Assembly: GCF_001425825.1 (NCBI RefSeq)
Contig: NZ_LMDM01000008.1
Span: 1 to 64,000, forward strand
Origin: Rhizobacter sp. Root1238
GTDB taxonomy: Bacteria; Pseudomonadota; Gammaproteobacteria; Burkholderiales; Burkholderiaceae_C
Reading direction: 5' to 3'
Length of the DNA stretch: 64,000 nt
Positions 44,279-52,984 of the stretch are shown one piece after another; position 1 is the first letter of the stretch; the number at the start of each line of letters is the position of its first letter. Made by a program: the position numbers and the translations under genes. The notes under the pieces were generated by a model. It was not told the DNA's origin. It saw only the letters and a program-made list of their open reading frames with translations, and did not search any database.

Positions 44279-45301
44279 ATGGACCGCAACGATGCGCTGC
44301 TGACGGATTGGCGCGAACGCGCGCTGGCGCTGGAGGCCGAAGTCGGCAAGGCGGTGATCGGGCAGGCCCGCGTGATCCGGCTCGTCAACCTGGCGGTGTT
44401 CGCGCGCGGCCACGTGCTGCTGCAGGGCGACGTGGGGGTCGGCAAGACGACGCTGCTGCGTGCGTTCGCGCAGGTGCTGGGCGGCCCGTTCGCGCGCACC
44501 GAAGGCACGATCGACCTGATGCCCAACGACCTCGTGTACTACACCTACATCAGCGCCGAAGGCCGGCCCGCGGTGGAGCCAGGGCCGCTGATCCGCCATG
44601 GCGACAACCTGGCGATCTTCTTCTTCAACGAGATCAACCGGGCGCGGCCGCAGGTGCATTCGCTGCTGCTGCGCGTGATGGCCGAGCGCAGCGTGTCGGC
44701 GTTCAACCGCGAGTTCCGCTTCCCGCACCTGATCGTGTTCGCCGACCGCAACCGGGTCGAGCGCGAAGAGACCTTCGAGATCTCGTCGGCCGCGCGCGAC
44801 CGCTTCATGCTGGAGGTCACGATCGACGCGCCGGCCAGCGATGCGGACCGGCGCGAGCTGATGTTCAACCCGCGCTACCACGACACCGACCGGTTGGTGG
44901 AGGAGCTGCCGGCGGCGATGCTGAACCACCAGGCGCTGAACGAGGTGGCCGAGGCGATCCAGCGCAGCGTGCAGGCGTCGCAGGCGCTGCAGGACTACGC
45001 GCTCGGGCTGTGGCGCGCGACGGCGGCGCCGGCGGAGTACGGCGTCAAGGTGTCGGGGCTCGACACCGCGCAGCTGATGCTGGCCGGGGCGAGCCCGCGC
45101 GGCATGAGCTATTTGCTGCGGGCCGCGCGCGTCGCGGCCTGGCTGGACGGGCGCGGCTTCGTCACGCCGGAGGACGTGCAGGCGGTGTTCGTCGAGACCA
45201 TCGCGCACCGGCTGTGCTACCAGCCGGTGCACGAGATGCGGCGGCAGGAGATCTCGGGGCCGCTGATGCGCGGGATCCTCGCCGGCGTCGCGGCGCCGTA
45301 G
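44279..45301 (+). CDS. moxR: MoxR-type AAA ATPase
   Basis: A 340-residue AAA+ ATPase (MoxR/MxaR) with Walker A GDVGVGKTT and Walker B IFFFNEIN. Members are thought to act as chaperones for maturation or metal insertion of methanol dehydrogenase, working with VWA-domain partners. AGAGG lies eight bases before the ATG. First gene of moxR-mxaSACKL. Confidence 0.93.
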   Translation: MDRNDALLTDWRERALALEAEVGKAVIGQARVIRLVNLAVFARGHVLLQGDVGVGKTTLLRAFAQVLGGPFARTEGTIDLMPNDLVYYTYISAEGRPAVEPGPLIRHGDNLAIFFFNEINRARPQVHSLLLRVMAERSVSAFNREFRFPHLIVFADRNRVEREETFEISSAARDRFMLEVTIDAPASDADRRELMFNPRYHDTDRLVEELPAAMLNHQALNEVAEAIQRSVQASQALQDYALGLWRATAAPAEYGVKVSGLDTAQLMLAGASPRGMSYLLRAARVAAWLDGRGFVTPEDVQAVFVETIAHRLCYQPVHEMRRQEISGPLMRGILAGVAAP

Positions 45302-45305
45302 CAGC

Positions 45306-46154
45306 ATGCTGCAAGCCACTCCCGAGATCCACTACCGCATCGGCAATGCGGCGCTCGGCCACTTCCCCGGCCACCACCGCAGCCGGCGTGGCGACAGCGG
45401 CTTCGAGTTCCGCGGCCATGCCTCGCTGCTCGACGCGCCCGACCCGCGCCGGCTCGACCTGCATGCGAGCCTGCGCGATCCGTTCGGCCAGTGGTCGGTG
45501 CGCGTCTACAGCCAGCGCAAATCGATCCCCGTCGCGGTGGTCGCCGACCTGTCGGCGTCGATGGGCTTCGCCGGTGCACAGGCCCGGCTCCAGGTGCTGG
45601 CCGATTTCGTCGACAGCCTCGCGTGGTCGGCCTGGCGCACCGGAGACAGCTTCGGCTTCGTCGCCTGCGACGAGCAGGTGCGCACCGACCTGCTGCTGCC
45701 GCAGGGCCGCTCGCGCGCCGCGGCCGGCGAGCTGACCCGCACGCTGCGCGACCTGCAGCCCACCGGCCGTTCGGCGCACGGCCTGCAGCTGGCCCACCGC
45801 CACCTGCCGCAGCGCCGCTCGCTGGTGTTCCTGCTGTCGGACTTCCATTGGCCGCTCGACGAGGTGCAGGCGGTGCTCGCGAGCCTCGCCCACCACGACC
45901 TGGTACCGGTGGTGCTGTGGGACCCGCAGGAGTTCAGCCTCAGCGCCGCGCGCGGCCTGGCCCAGGTGCTCGACCCCGAGACCGGCCGCCAGCGCCTCGT
46001 GTGGTGGCGCGCCGCGCTGCGCGAGCGGTGGCGCGTGCAGCAGGCCCGGCGCCACGACGCGCTGCTGCAGGCGTTCCGCGCACAGCGCCTGAGCCCCCTG
46101 TTCATCGAAGGCGCCTTCGATGCCGACGCGGTGACGCGGCACTTCCATGCGTGA
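45306..46154 (+). CDS. mxaS: MxaS (DUF58, VWA-like)
   Basis: A 282-residue cytoplasmic protein with DUF58/VWA fold; the metal-ion site DLSAS lies in VVADLSASMGFAG. The conserved DUF58 region RRGDSGFEFRG precedes it. It presumably binds MoxR. Four bases after moxR and overlapping mxaA by eight. Confidence 0.88.
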   Translation: MLQATPEIHYRIGNAALGHFPGHHRSRRGDSGFEFRGHASLLDAPDPRRLDLHASLRDPFGQWSVRVYSQRKSIPVAVVADLSASMGFAGAQARLQVLADFVDSLAWSAWRTGDSFGFVACDEQVRTDLLLPQGRSRAAAGELTRTLRDLQPTGRSAHGLQLAHRHLPQRRSLVFLLSDFHWPLDEVQAVLASLAHHDLVPVVLWDPQEFSLSAARGLAQVLDPETGRQRLVWWRAALRERWRVQQARRHDALLQAFRAQRLSPLFIEGAFDADAVTRHFHA

Positions 46155-47046
46155 CCGCCTCGCCGCGCTCGCGCTGATCGCCTGCTGCGGCCCGGCACCG
46201 GCCGCCGGCACGCTGCGCGCCGGCACCGTCGAGCCGCGCGCGTTCGGCTACCACGTCGGCGATCTCGTCGAGCGCCAGCTCGTCGTCCACATCCCCGACG
46301 GCTTCGCGCTCGACCCAGCCTCGCTGCCGCGCCCCGGCGCGCGCGGCAAGGCGATCGAGCTGCAACAGGTGTCGCAGCGCCGCGACGCCGAACCCGGCGG
46401 CACCCGCCTGACGCTGCAGCTTCGGTACCAGGTGTTCCTCGCGCCGACCGACGTGCGCACGCTGGAGATCGCGCCGCTCTCGCTCGGCTTCCACGGCGAC
46501 GGGCGCGAGCAGTCGTTGCGCGTCGACGCCTGGCCGGTGACGGTGTCGCCGCTGGTGCCGCTGGAGGTCTCGCCGCGCGACGGCCTGGGCGAGCTGCGGC
46601 CTGACCTGCCGCCGCCGCCGATCGACACCCGCCCCGCGCAGCGCCGCCTGGTGGCGTATGGCGTGGTGCTGCTGGCGTGCCTCGGCTGGCTCGCGCAGGT
46701 GTACCTCGCGCTGCCGTGGTGGTCGCGGCGCCGGCGGCCGTTCGCGAGCGCCTGGCGGCAGCTGGACGACCTGCCGGCGGACAGCCCGGCGGCCGACCGG
46801 CGCGCCGCCTTCCAGCGCGTGCACGAGGCGCTCAACCGCACGGCCGGCGAGGTGGTGTTCGCGCACGGCGTCGACCGCTTCGTCGCCGCGCAGCCGCGCT
46901 ACGCCGGGCTGCGCGACGAGCTGCTGATGTTCTTCGATCAGTCGCGCCGCGAGTTCTTTGCCGACGCGCCGCCCGCGGCGAACGACGGCCGCTGGCTGCG
47001 CGAGTTCTGCCGCAAATGCCGCGATGCCGAGCGGGGTGCCGCATGA
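46147..47046 (+). CDS. mxaA: MxaA
   Basis: A 299-residue membrane-anchored protein with signal peptide (LAALALIACCGPAPAAG), a periplasmic domain of about 150 residues, one transmembrane helix (LVAYGVVLLACLGWLAQVYL) and a cytoplasmic C-terminus. In Methylobacterium MxaA is needed for an active calcium-type methanol dehydrogenase. Here mxaF and mxaI are absent from the locus. Confidence 0.83.
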   Translation: MRDRLAALALIACCGPAPAAGTLRAGTVEPRAFGYHVGDLVERQLVVHIPDGFALDPASLPRPGARGKAIELQQVSQRRDAEPGGTRLTLQLRYQVFLAPTDVRTLEIAPLSLGFHGDGREQSLRVDAWPVTVSPLVPLEVSPRDGLGELRPDLPPPPIDTRPAQRRLVAYGVVLLACLGWLAQVYLALPWWSRRRRPFASAWRQLDDLPADSPAADRRAAFQRVHEALNRTAGEVVFAHGVDRFVAAQPRYAGLRDELLMFFDQSRREFFADAPPAANDGRWLREFCRKCRDAERGAA

Positions 47047-48095
47047 TCCATTTCGACACGCCGTGGCTGCTGGCCCTGCTGCCGCTGGCGCTGTGGCCGT
47101 GGTGGGCGCGTGCCGGGCAGCCGGTGCGCAACGCCTGGGTCGCGCTGATGCCGCGCGACCGCGCGTCCGATGCCCTCCACCGCCTGCTGAAGGGCGCCGC
47201 GGTGCTCGCGCTCGCGCTGCTGGTGTTCGCGATGGCCGGGCCGTACCGGCCGGAGTACACGGTGGAGCGCGTCGGCCAGGGCGCCGAGATCGTCGTCGTG
47301 CTCGACCGCAGCCGCAGCATGGACCAGGGCTTCTCCGGTGCCCGCCTCGCGGCCGGCACGGTCAAGCCGCGCGGCACCGGCCCCGAGGCGCTCGACTACT
47401 ACATGAGCCTGTCGCCCGGCCGCTCGCGCGATGCGAAGGGCAAGGTCGCGCGCCGGCTGCTGTCGGAGTTCGCGGCCGGCCGGCCCGACGACCGCTTCGG
47501 CATGGTGGTGTTCAGCACGCTGCCGATGCGGGTGCTCGAGTTCACCCAGAAGAACGACGTGGTGCAGGCCGCGATCGCCGCCGGCGAGATCGGGCGCGGG
47601 CTGTCGGAAACCAACATCGGCCTCGCGCTGCTGGAGGCGCTGTCGTTCTTCGACGACCGGCCCTACACCGGCTCGCGCATCGTGATGCTGGTGTCCGACG
47701 GCGGCGACCACCTCGACCCGGCGACGCAGGAGCGCATCGCATTCGCCGCGCGCAAGCAGCGCACCGCGATCAACTGGTTCTACCTGCGCTCGGCCAACAG
47801 CCCCGGGTTGACCGCCGGCGCCGACGATCCGCTCGGCGCGGCCGACACCGTGCCCGAGCACCAGCTGCACCGCTTCTTCCAGTCGCTCGGCACGCCGTAC
47901 CGCGCCTACGAGGCCGACAACGACCAGGCCTTGCAGGCCGCCATCGACGACGTGAACCGGCTGGAGAACCTGCCGATCACCTACCTCGACACCGTGCCGC
48001 GGCGCGACCTGTCGCCCTGGGGCCATGCGCTGGCGCTGCTGTGCGTGCTGCTGCTGTGGGGCGCGCAGCGGCTGGAGATCCGGCGATGGGCGTGA
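47043..48095 (+). CDS. mxaC: MxaC (VWA-domain membrane protein)
   Basis: A 350-residue membrane protein: N-terminal helices (about 8-22 and 47-66), a VWA domain with the metal site DRSRS (VVVLDRSRSMDQG), MLVSDGGDHLDP, and a C-terminal helix. ATG overlaps the mxaA stop and its end overlaps mxaK by ten bases. Confidence 0.87.
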   Translation: MIHFDTPWLLALLPLALWPWWARAGQPVRNAWVALMPRDRASDALHRLLKGAAVLALALLVFAMAGPYRPEYTVERVGQGAEIVVVLDRSRSMDQGFSGARLAAGTVKPRGTGPEALDYYMSLSPGRSRDAKGKVARRLLSEFAAGRPDDRFGMVVFSTLPMRVLEFTQKNDVVQAAIAAGEIGRGLSETNIGLALLEALSFFDDRPYTGSRIVMLVSDGGDHLDPATQERIAFAARKQRTAINWFYLRSANSPGLTAGADDPLGAADTVPEHQLHRFFQSLGTPYRAYEADNDQALQAAIDDVNRLENLPITYLDTVPRRDLSPWGHALALLCVLLLWGAQRLEIRRWA

Positions 48096-48628
48096 TCACG
48101 CGGCGGCGCACGCGGACCGTGCTGGGGGTGCTCGTCGTCGCCGCGGTCGCGCTGCTGGCCGACGGCCTGCACCTGTGGCGGCTGCAGCGCTGGAACCACG
48201 CCATCGCCGCCGACCCGCCGGTGGCGCTCGACCACCCGCCCGCCGAACTGCAGTTCGCGCTCGCCCACGCGCAGGCCGCCAGCGGCGCGGGCGAGGAGGC
48301 GTTGAAACGCTACCGCGTGCTGCAAGGCGACACGCCGCTCGGCCAGGCGGCGCGCTACAACAGCGCGAACCTGCTGATGCGCCAGGCCATCGCGGTGCGC
48401 GCCACGCCGCAACCCGGGCTCGCGATCCCGCTGCTGGAGCTGGCCAAGGAGGGCTACCGCGAGGTGCTGCGCAACGACCCCGGGCAGTGGGATGCCCGCT
48501 ACAACCTCGAGCGCGCGCAGCGCCTGCTGCCCGATCCGGACGACTCGCTGGCCGAACCGGCCGACGGCCGGCGCGATGCCGAGCGTGCCGTCACGACGAT
48601 GCGCGGCTACTCGCCGGGCCTGCCATGA
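48086..48628 (+). CDS. mxaK: MxaK
   Basis: A 180-residue protein with an N-terminal membrane anchor (VLGVLVVAAVALLADGLHLW) and a TPR-like periplasmic region (LQFALAHAQAASGAGEEALK, ARYNSANLLMRQA). Part of the set needed for methanol dehydrogenase maturation in model strains. Coupled to mxaC and mxaL by overlaps. Confidence 0.85.
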   Translation: MGVITRRRTRTVLGVLVVAAVALLADGLHLWRLQRWNHAIAADPPVALDHPPAELQFALAHAQAASGAGEEALKRYRVLQGDTPLGQAARYNSANLLMRQAIAVRATPQPGLAIPLLELAKEGYREVLRNDPGQWDARYNLERAQRLLPDPDDSLAEPADGRRDAERAVTTMRGYSPGLP

Positions 48629-49671
48629 GGCCCCTCGCGTGGCTGCGCGCGTCGTGGCGCGGCCGGCGCGACAGCGGGCTGCTGGCGCTGGCCGCCGTCG
48701 CACTCGCCGCCACCTTCCTGAACCCGAGCCTGCGCATCGAGCGCCGGCTGTTCGAGCATGTGGTGGTGCTCGACATCACGCAGAGCATGAACGTGACCGA
48801 CCAGGTGCTGGCCGGCAAGCCGGCGTCGCGCCTCGCGTTCGCGAAGGACGCGCTGCGCCAGGGCCTGCTGGACCTGCCGTGCGGCTCCAAGGTCGGCTGG
48901 GCGGTGTTCACCGAGTACCGCTCGTTCCTGCTGCTGGCGCCGGTCGAGGTGTGCGCGAACCTGGGCGAGCTGCGTGCGACGCTGGCGCGCATCGACGGCC
49001 GCATGGCCTGGTCGGGCAACAGCGAGGTGGCCAAGGGGCTGCACAGCGGCCTCGGCATCGCGCGCGAGCTGCCCGGCAAGCCGTCGCTGGTGTTCATCAC
49101 CGACGGGCAGGAGGCGCCGCCGCTGAACCCGCAGTACCGGCCGTCGTTCGACGACAAGCCGGGCGAGGTGCCCGGGCTGCTGGTCGGTGTCGGCGAGCTG
49201 CTGGCGTCGCCGATCCCGAAGACCGATCCGCTCGGGCGGCCGCTCGGCGTCTGGCGCGCCGACGAGGTGATGCAGACCGACCTGCGGCGCCAGGGGCGCG
49301 GCGCGAGCGTCAGCGGCGAGACGCTGTCCGACGACGGCGCAGGCCCGGCGGCGGCAGGGCTCGGCGCGACACCGGGGACCGAGCACCTGTCGGCCTTGCG
49401 CGAAGGCTACCTGCGGCTGCTCGCGAGCGAGCGCGGCCTGGTCTTCCACCGGCTGCAGACGGCGCAAGGCCTGTCGCAGGCGTTGACGTCGCCGGCGCTC
49501 GCGAAGCCGGTGGTGGCGCGTGCCGACGGGCGGGTCGCGCTGGCGGCGCTGGCCTTCGTGCTGCTGTTGGCGCCGATGTGGGCGCGCAGCGCATGGCCGA
49601 CAGCGCTGCGGCTGCGTCAGGCGCTGCGCAAGAAGGCTGCGGCCGCGGCAACCGCCTCGGCATCGGACTGA
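48625..49671 (+). CDS. mxaL: MxaL (VWA-domain membrane protein)
   Basis: A 348-residue VWA protein: N-terminal helix (LLALAAVALAATFL), VWA with metal site DITQS (VVVLDITQSMNVTD) and VFITDGQEAPPLNP, and a C-terminal helix (ALAALAFVLLLAPMWA). Last of the mox operon; its last 55 bases overlap the convergent FMN-oxidoreductase gene. Confidence 0.87.
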   Translation: MRPLAWLRASWRGRRDSGLLALAAVALAATFLNPSLRIERRLFEHVVVLDITQSMNVTDQVLAGKPASRLAFAKDALRQGLLDLPCGSKVGWAVFTEYRSFLLLAPVEVCANLGELRATLARIDGRMAWSGNSEVAKGLHSGLGIARELPGKPSLVFITDGQEAPPLNPQYRPSFDDKPGEVPGLLVGVGELLASPIPKTDPLGRPLGVWRADEVMQTDLRRQGRGASVSGETLSDDGAGPAAAGLGATPGTEHLSALREGYLRLLASERGLVFHRLQTAQGLSQALTSPALAKPVVARADGRVALAALAFVLLLAPMWARSAWPTALRLRQALRKKAAAAATASASD

Positions 49672-50168
49672 ACCGCATCGGGCGGGCCGCCCTTGCCCCA
49701 CAGCACGCCGGCCATCGGCATTGCGAGGAACTCGGCACAGAGTCGGGTGGAATCGATCATCGGCTGCGCCTTCGCGCGGTTGCCGCTGGTGGTGACCAGG
49801 TGCAGGCGCTTCTTCGCCATCTCGGCCTTGAACGGCAGGCCGTCGATGCGCATCCAGGCGCTCCAGTGGTCGAGGTAGGTCTTCAGCGAACTCGGGAAGC
49901 TGTACCAGTAGACGGGGGCGACGAGGACCAGGTCGGTGCAGTCCATCGTCGCGTCGAGCAGCGTGCGCAGGTGGCCTTCGGGCCAGGGGTAGGTGCCGAC
50001 GGTGTGGCGCTGGTCGGTGAAGGGCGGGACCGGCATCTGCGCGAGGTGCAGCCAGGTCTGCGTGGCGCCGGCAGGCAGGCCCTCGGCGGCGCGCCGGGCG
50101 AGCCATTCGGTGTTGCCGACGTGGCCCGGCTCGCGGGTGGAGGCGACAATGAAGAGATGGTGAGACAT
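49617..50168 (-). CDS. NAD(P)H-dependent FMN oxidoreductase / flavodoxin-fold protein
   Basis: A 183-residue flavodoxin-like protein (FIVASTREPGHVGNTEWLA binds FMN phosphate; VLVAPVYWYSFPSSLKTYLDHW is the typical second loop). Likely a quinone or flavin reductase. It faces mxaL, overlapping it tail to tail by 55 bases, which is unusual. Confidence 0.85.
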   Translation of the reverse strand: MSHHLFIVASTREPGHVGNTEWLARRAAEGLPAGATQTWLHLAQMPVPPFTDQRHTVGTYPWPEGHLRTLLDATMDCTDLVLVAPVYWYSFPSSLKTYLDHWSAWMRIDGLPFKAEMAKKRLHLVTTSGNRAKAQPMIDSTRLCAEFLAMPMAGVLWGKGGPPDAVQSDAEAVAAAAAFLRSA

Positions 50169-50275
50169 GGGCTGTTGACGGCAACGAATGAAACGCACGC
50201 AGTGTTCCATGAAGTCGGCTTGAAGCACGCCGCATCCACACTTCCCTTCCACCCGACATGCCCCTGGAGTTCTCG

Positions 50276-50581
50276 ATGTCCCGCCCCTTTGCCCTTCCCC
50301 TGTCCTGCCTTGCATTGCTGCTGGGTGCCCTGATCGCCGCGCCGGCCGAGGCCCAGGCCGTCGAGGCGGTCGTCGTGAACGACTACGACGTCTTCGTCGA
50401 TCCGCCGACCGCGTTCGCGTTCATCAAGCTGCCGACCGGCTGGAAGTTCATCGGCAAGCTCGATGCCACGCAGCTGCGCCATCTGCCGCCGGGCACGCTG
50501 ACCTCGCTGCTGCCGGTGGATGAAGAAGCCACGCGGCTGGCTGCGGGGTCGAAGCCCGCGGCGGTGAAGCGCAAGGGCTGA
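50276..50581 (+). CDS. Small exported protein, function unknown
   Basis: A 101-residue protein with a signal peptide (LSCLALLLGALIAAPAEA). The mature part (VVVNDYDVFVDPPTAFAFIK) shows no known family. ATG 50276 follows CTGGAG. Converges on the pentapeptide-repeat gene. Confidence 0.65.
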   Translation: MSRPFALPLSCLALLLGALIAAPAEAQAVEAVVVNDYDVFVDPPTAFAFIKLPTGWKFIGKLDATQLRHLPPGTLTSLLPVDEEATRLAAGSKPAAVKRKG

Positions 50582-50602
50582 CGCGCCGGCCGTGCCCGCG
50601 CG

Positions 50603-50626
50603 ATCCCGGATTGGCATCCGGGCTAC
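50603..50626. repeat. REP-like element, single arm
   Basis: ATCCCGGATTGGCATCCGGG followed by CTAC matches an arm of the palindrome at 12881-12953. It provides the stop codon of the pentapeptide-repeat gene (CTA at 50623-50625 on the minus strand). Confidence 0.8.
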
Positions 50627-51363
50627 AGGCCTTTCGCGCTCGCGCGGCCTTTCACATCGGTCAGGATGACGCCGTCCAGCACCGCATCGGTGAAATCCGC
50701 GCCGGTGACATCGGCGCCGCGCAGGTCGGCCCCGGCCAGCTTCGCGTTGAAGAAGTTCACGCCGCGCAGGTTGGCGTTGACCAGCTTCGCGAACGACATC
50801 AGCGAGCGGTTCAGGTCCGCCCCGTCGAGGTCGGCGTCGCTCAGGTCGGCGCCCGACAGGTCGGTGCGCATCTGCCCCATGCCCTGGTTCTTGATGTTGA
50901 CGCCGAGGTTCGCCTTCACCAGCTTCGCGCGGCGCAGGTTGGCCCCCGGAAAGTCCGCGATGATGCGCGCCCCGCTCAGGTCAGCGCCCGCGAAATTCGG
51001 CGGCGCCTTCACCTCGCCGCCCAGCACCACCACGCTGAGCAGGCTGCTGCCGACCAGCGTCGCGCCGCCGAAGTCGGTGCCCATCAGCCACGCGCCGTTC
51101 AGGTTGACGCGCGTCAGGTCGGCACCATCGAAGCGGCTCAGCACCAGCTTCGATGCGAACAGGCTGGCCCCGGCGAGCCGCGCCCGGCGGAAGTCGATGC
51201 GGCTCAGGTCGAGGTCGGACAGGTCGTGGCCCGACAGGTCGGCCGGGCCCTGCGCCAGGCGCTCGCGCACCTGTTCGGCCGTCAGGCGCTCGCCCGCCGC
51301 CCGGGCGCGGCCGAGGCCGAGCAGGGCCGACGCGATGCCGATGTTCCAGACCCTTCTGCGCAT
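50623..51363 (-). CDS. Pentapeptide-repeat protein
   Basis: A 246-residue protein with a probable signal peptide (WNIGIASALLGLGRARA) and many A(D/N)Lxx pentapeptides (ADLSGHDLSDLDLSRIDF, ADLSGADLSDADLDGADL, ADLRGADVTGADF) forming a right-handed beta-helix. Function unknown. The stop codon comes from a REP-like arm. AGGAG precedes the ATG. It is divergent from the pterin dehydratase gene. Confidence 0.85.
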   Translation of the reverse strand: MRRRVWNIGIASALLGLGRARAAGERLTAEQVRERLAQGPADLSGHDLSDLDLSRIDFRRARLAGASLFASKLVLSRFDGADLTRVNLNGAWLMGTDFGGATLVGSSLLSVVVLGGEVKAPPNFAGADLSGARIIADFPGANLRRAKLVKANLGVNIKNQGMGQMRTDLSGADLSDADLDGADLNRSLMSFAKLVNANLRGVNFFNAKLAGADLRGADVTGADFTDAVLDGVILTDVKGRASAKGL

Positions 51364-51444
51364 GGTGCTTGCTCCTGCGGAGCGATGATGCTGTGCGGTG
51401 CCGCGCAAAAGATCAAGGCCGTCAACCCTGCCGAGGAGACCGAC

Positions 51445-51834
51445 ATGTCGCAATGGCGCAAGAAGACCCCCGATGAGACCTACACGGTGGACGAGGTCGA
51501 GGCTCGCCTGAAGGCCGAGCTGCCGAAGTGGTTCCTCGAAGACGGCTGGATCCGCCGCAAGTACAAGACCGGTGGATGGAAAGGCACGCTGATGGTGGTG
51601 AACACCGTCGGCCACCTCGCCGAAGCGGCCTGGCACCACCCGGACCTCACGGTCTCGTTCGCCTTCGTCACGGTGAAGCTGATGAACCACGCGGCCAAGG
51701 GCATCACCGACAAGGACTTCGCGCTCGCCGCGAAGATCGAAGAGGTCGTGATGTGGCAACCGGGCGTGGTCGAGGGCTCGGCGCTGGAAGGCACGCCGGA
51801 CGATCCGCGCTTCAAGTACATCAAGTACGACTGA
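51445..51834 (+). CDS. Pterin-4a-carbinolamine dehydratase
   Basis: A 129-residue PCD/DCoH-type protein, slightly longer than usual, with the active-site EAAWHHPDL and LMNHAAKGITDKDFALAAKI. Here it opens the H4MPT island and so probably acts in pterin handling for tetrahydromethanopterin rather than in phenylalanine hydroxylation. GAGGAG precedes the ATG. Confidence 0.85.
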   Translation: MSQWRKKTPDETYTVDEVEARLKAELPKWFLEDGWIRRKYKTGGWKGTLMVVNTVGHLAEAAWHHPDLTVSFAFVTVKLMNHAAKGITDKDFALAAKIEEVVMWQPGVVEGSALEGTPDDPRFKYIKYD

Positions 51835-51958
51835 ACGCGCAGGACACTGTGTCACCCGCCCGGGACAGGCGCGGGATTCCCGACACCGCGCACGCGCCGG
51901 CGCAGCCCGTTTCCCTGGGTAAACCCGAGCGGAACGGCGCTTGCTTACCGAGGCTGCG

Positions 51959-52954
51959 ATGCCTGTCTCCGCCGCCGATCCCCACCGCCTGCTGACGCTT
52001 CGCGCGCCGGGCCGATTGCACCTCGGGTTCCTCGATCCGGCCGGCACGCTGGGCCGCCACTTCGGCAGCCTCGGCCTGGTCATCGACGGCTTCGCGACCG
52101 AGCTTGCATTGAGCGCCGCATCGACCGACGACATCGTCATCGTCGACCCCGCCGCGCAGGCCGAGGTCGAACGCGCCGCGCGCTTCCTGCACCTGCTGCG
52201 CGAGCACACCGGGCTGCGCGCGCCGCTGCGCCTGCAGCTCACGCGCGTGCTGCCGCCGCATGCCGGCTTCGGCTCGGGCACGCAGCTCGCGCTGGCCATC
52301 GGCCGGGTGTTCGCGCACTGGCACGGCCTCGCGATCGGCAGCGCAACGCTTGCCCACTGGCTCGCACGCGGGCTGCGCTCCGGCATCGGCATCGCCGGCT
52401 TCGACCAGGGCGGCCTGCTGCTCGACGGCGGGCCGGGCCCGGACGGCCTGCCGGCACCGCTGCTGTCGCGCATCGCGTTCCCGGCCGCCTGGCGCGTGAT
52501 CGTGGTCCAGGACGAGCGCCACCGCGGCCTGTCGGGCCCGCAGGAGAAGCAGGCCATCGCGACGCTCCCGCCGTTGCCGCAGGCGCTGTCCGCCGACATC
52601 TGCCACCAGGTGCTGATGCGCGTGCTGCCCGGCGCGGCGAGCGGCGAGTTCGCGCTGTTCGCGGCCGGCATCAACCGCGTGCAGCAACTGCTCGGCGCGC
52701 ACTTCGCGCCGGCACAGGGCGGCGCGTACACCAGCGCCGCGGTGGGTCGCACCGTGCAGGCCATCGACGGCGCGGCCATCGGCCAGAGCTCGTGGGGGCC
52801 GACCGGGTTCGCGATCCTGCCGTCGCAGGCGAGTGCCGACGCAGCGGTGCAGGCGCTGCGGGCGCGGGCACTCGAACCCGGCCTGACGCTCGGCATCGTC
52901 GCCGGGCTCAACCGCGGCGCGCTGCTCGGCGAGCACGCCTGCGAACCCCACTGA
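51959..52954 (+). CDS. Beta-ribofuranosylaminobenzene 5'-phosphate synthase
   Basis: A 331-residue GHMP-fold enzyme that joins PRPP and 4-aminobenzoate (or 4-hydroxybenzoate) in the first committed step to H4MPT. Segments LRAPGRLHLGFLDPAGTLGR, LPPHAGFGSGTQLALAIG and GPTGFAILPS are typical. ATG 51959 was chosen; a TTG at 51941 would add six residues. It lies 30 bases before mtdB. Confidence 0.92.
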   Translation: MPVSAADPHRLLTLRAPGRLHLGFLDPAGTLGRHFGSLGLVIDGFATELALSAASTDDIVIVDPAAQAEVERAARFLHLLREHTGLRAPLRLQLTRVLPPHAGFGSGTQLALAIGRVFAHWHGLAIGSATLAHWLARGLRSGIGIAGFDQGGLLLDGGPGPDGLPAPLLSRIAFPAAWRVIVVQDERHRGLSGPQEKQAIATLPPLPQALSADICHQVLMRVLPGAASGEFALFAAGINRVQQLLGAHFAPAQGGAYTSAAVGRTVQAIDGAAIGQSSWGPTGFAILPSQASADAAVQALRARALEPGLTLGIVAGLNRGALLGEHACEPH

Positions 52955-52984
52955 CCCTTGACGCCACAGACCCCGGGAGCCGCG

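Noticed and set aside
44179-45735. Large plus-strand ORF overlapping moxR and mxaS
   Set aside because: Arg/Ala-rich out-of-frame reading of moxR; moxR frame carries all AAA motifs.
49672-50275. Search for mxaF/mxaI or a second methanol dehydrogenase next to mxaL
   Set aside because: Only an FMN-oxidoreductase on the minus strand and the short upstream region of a small exported protein are present.
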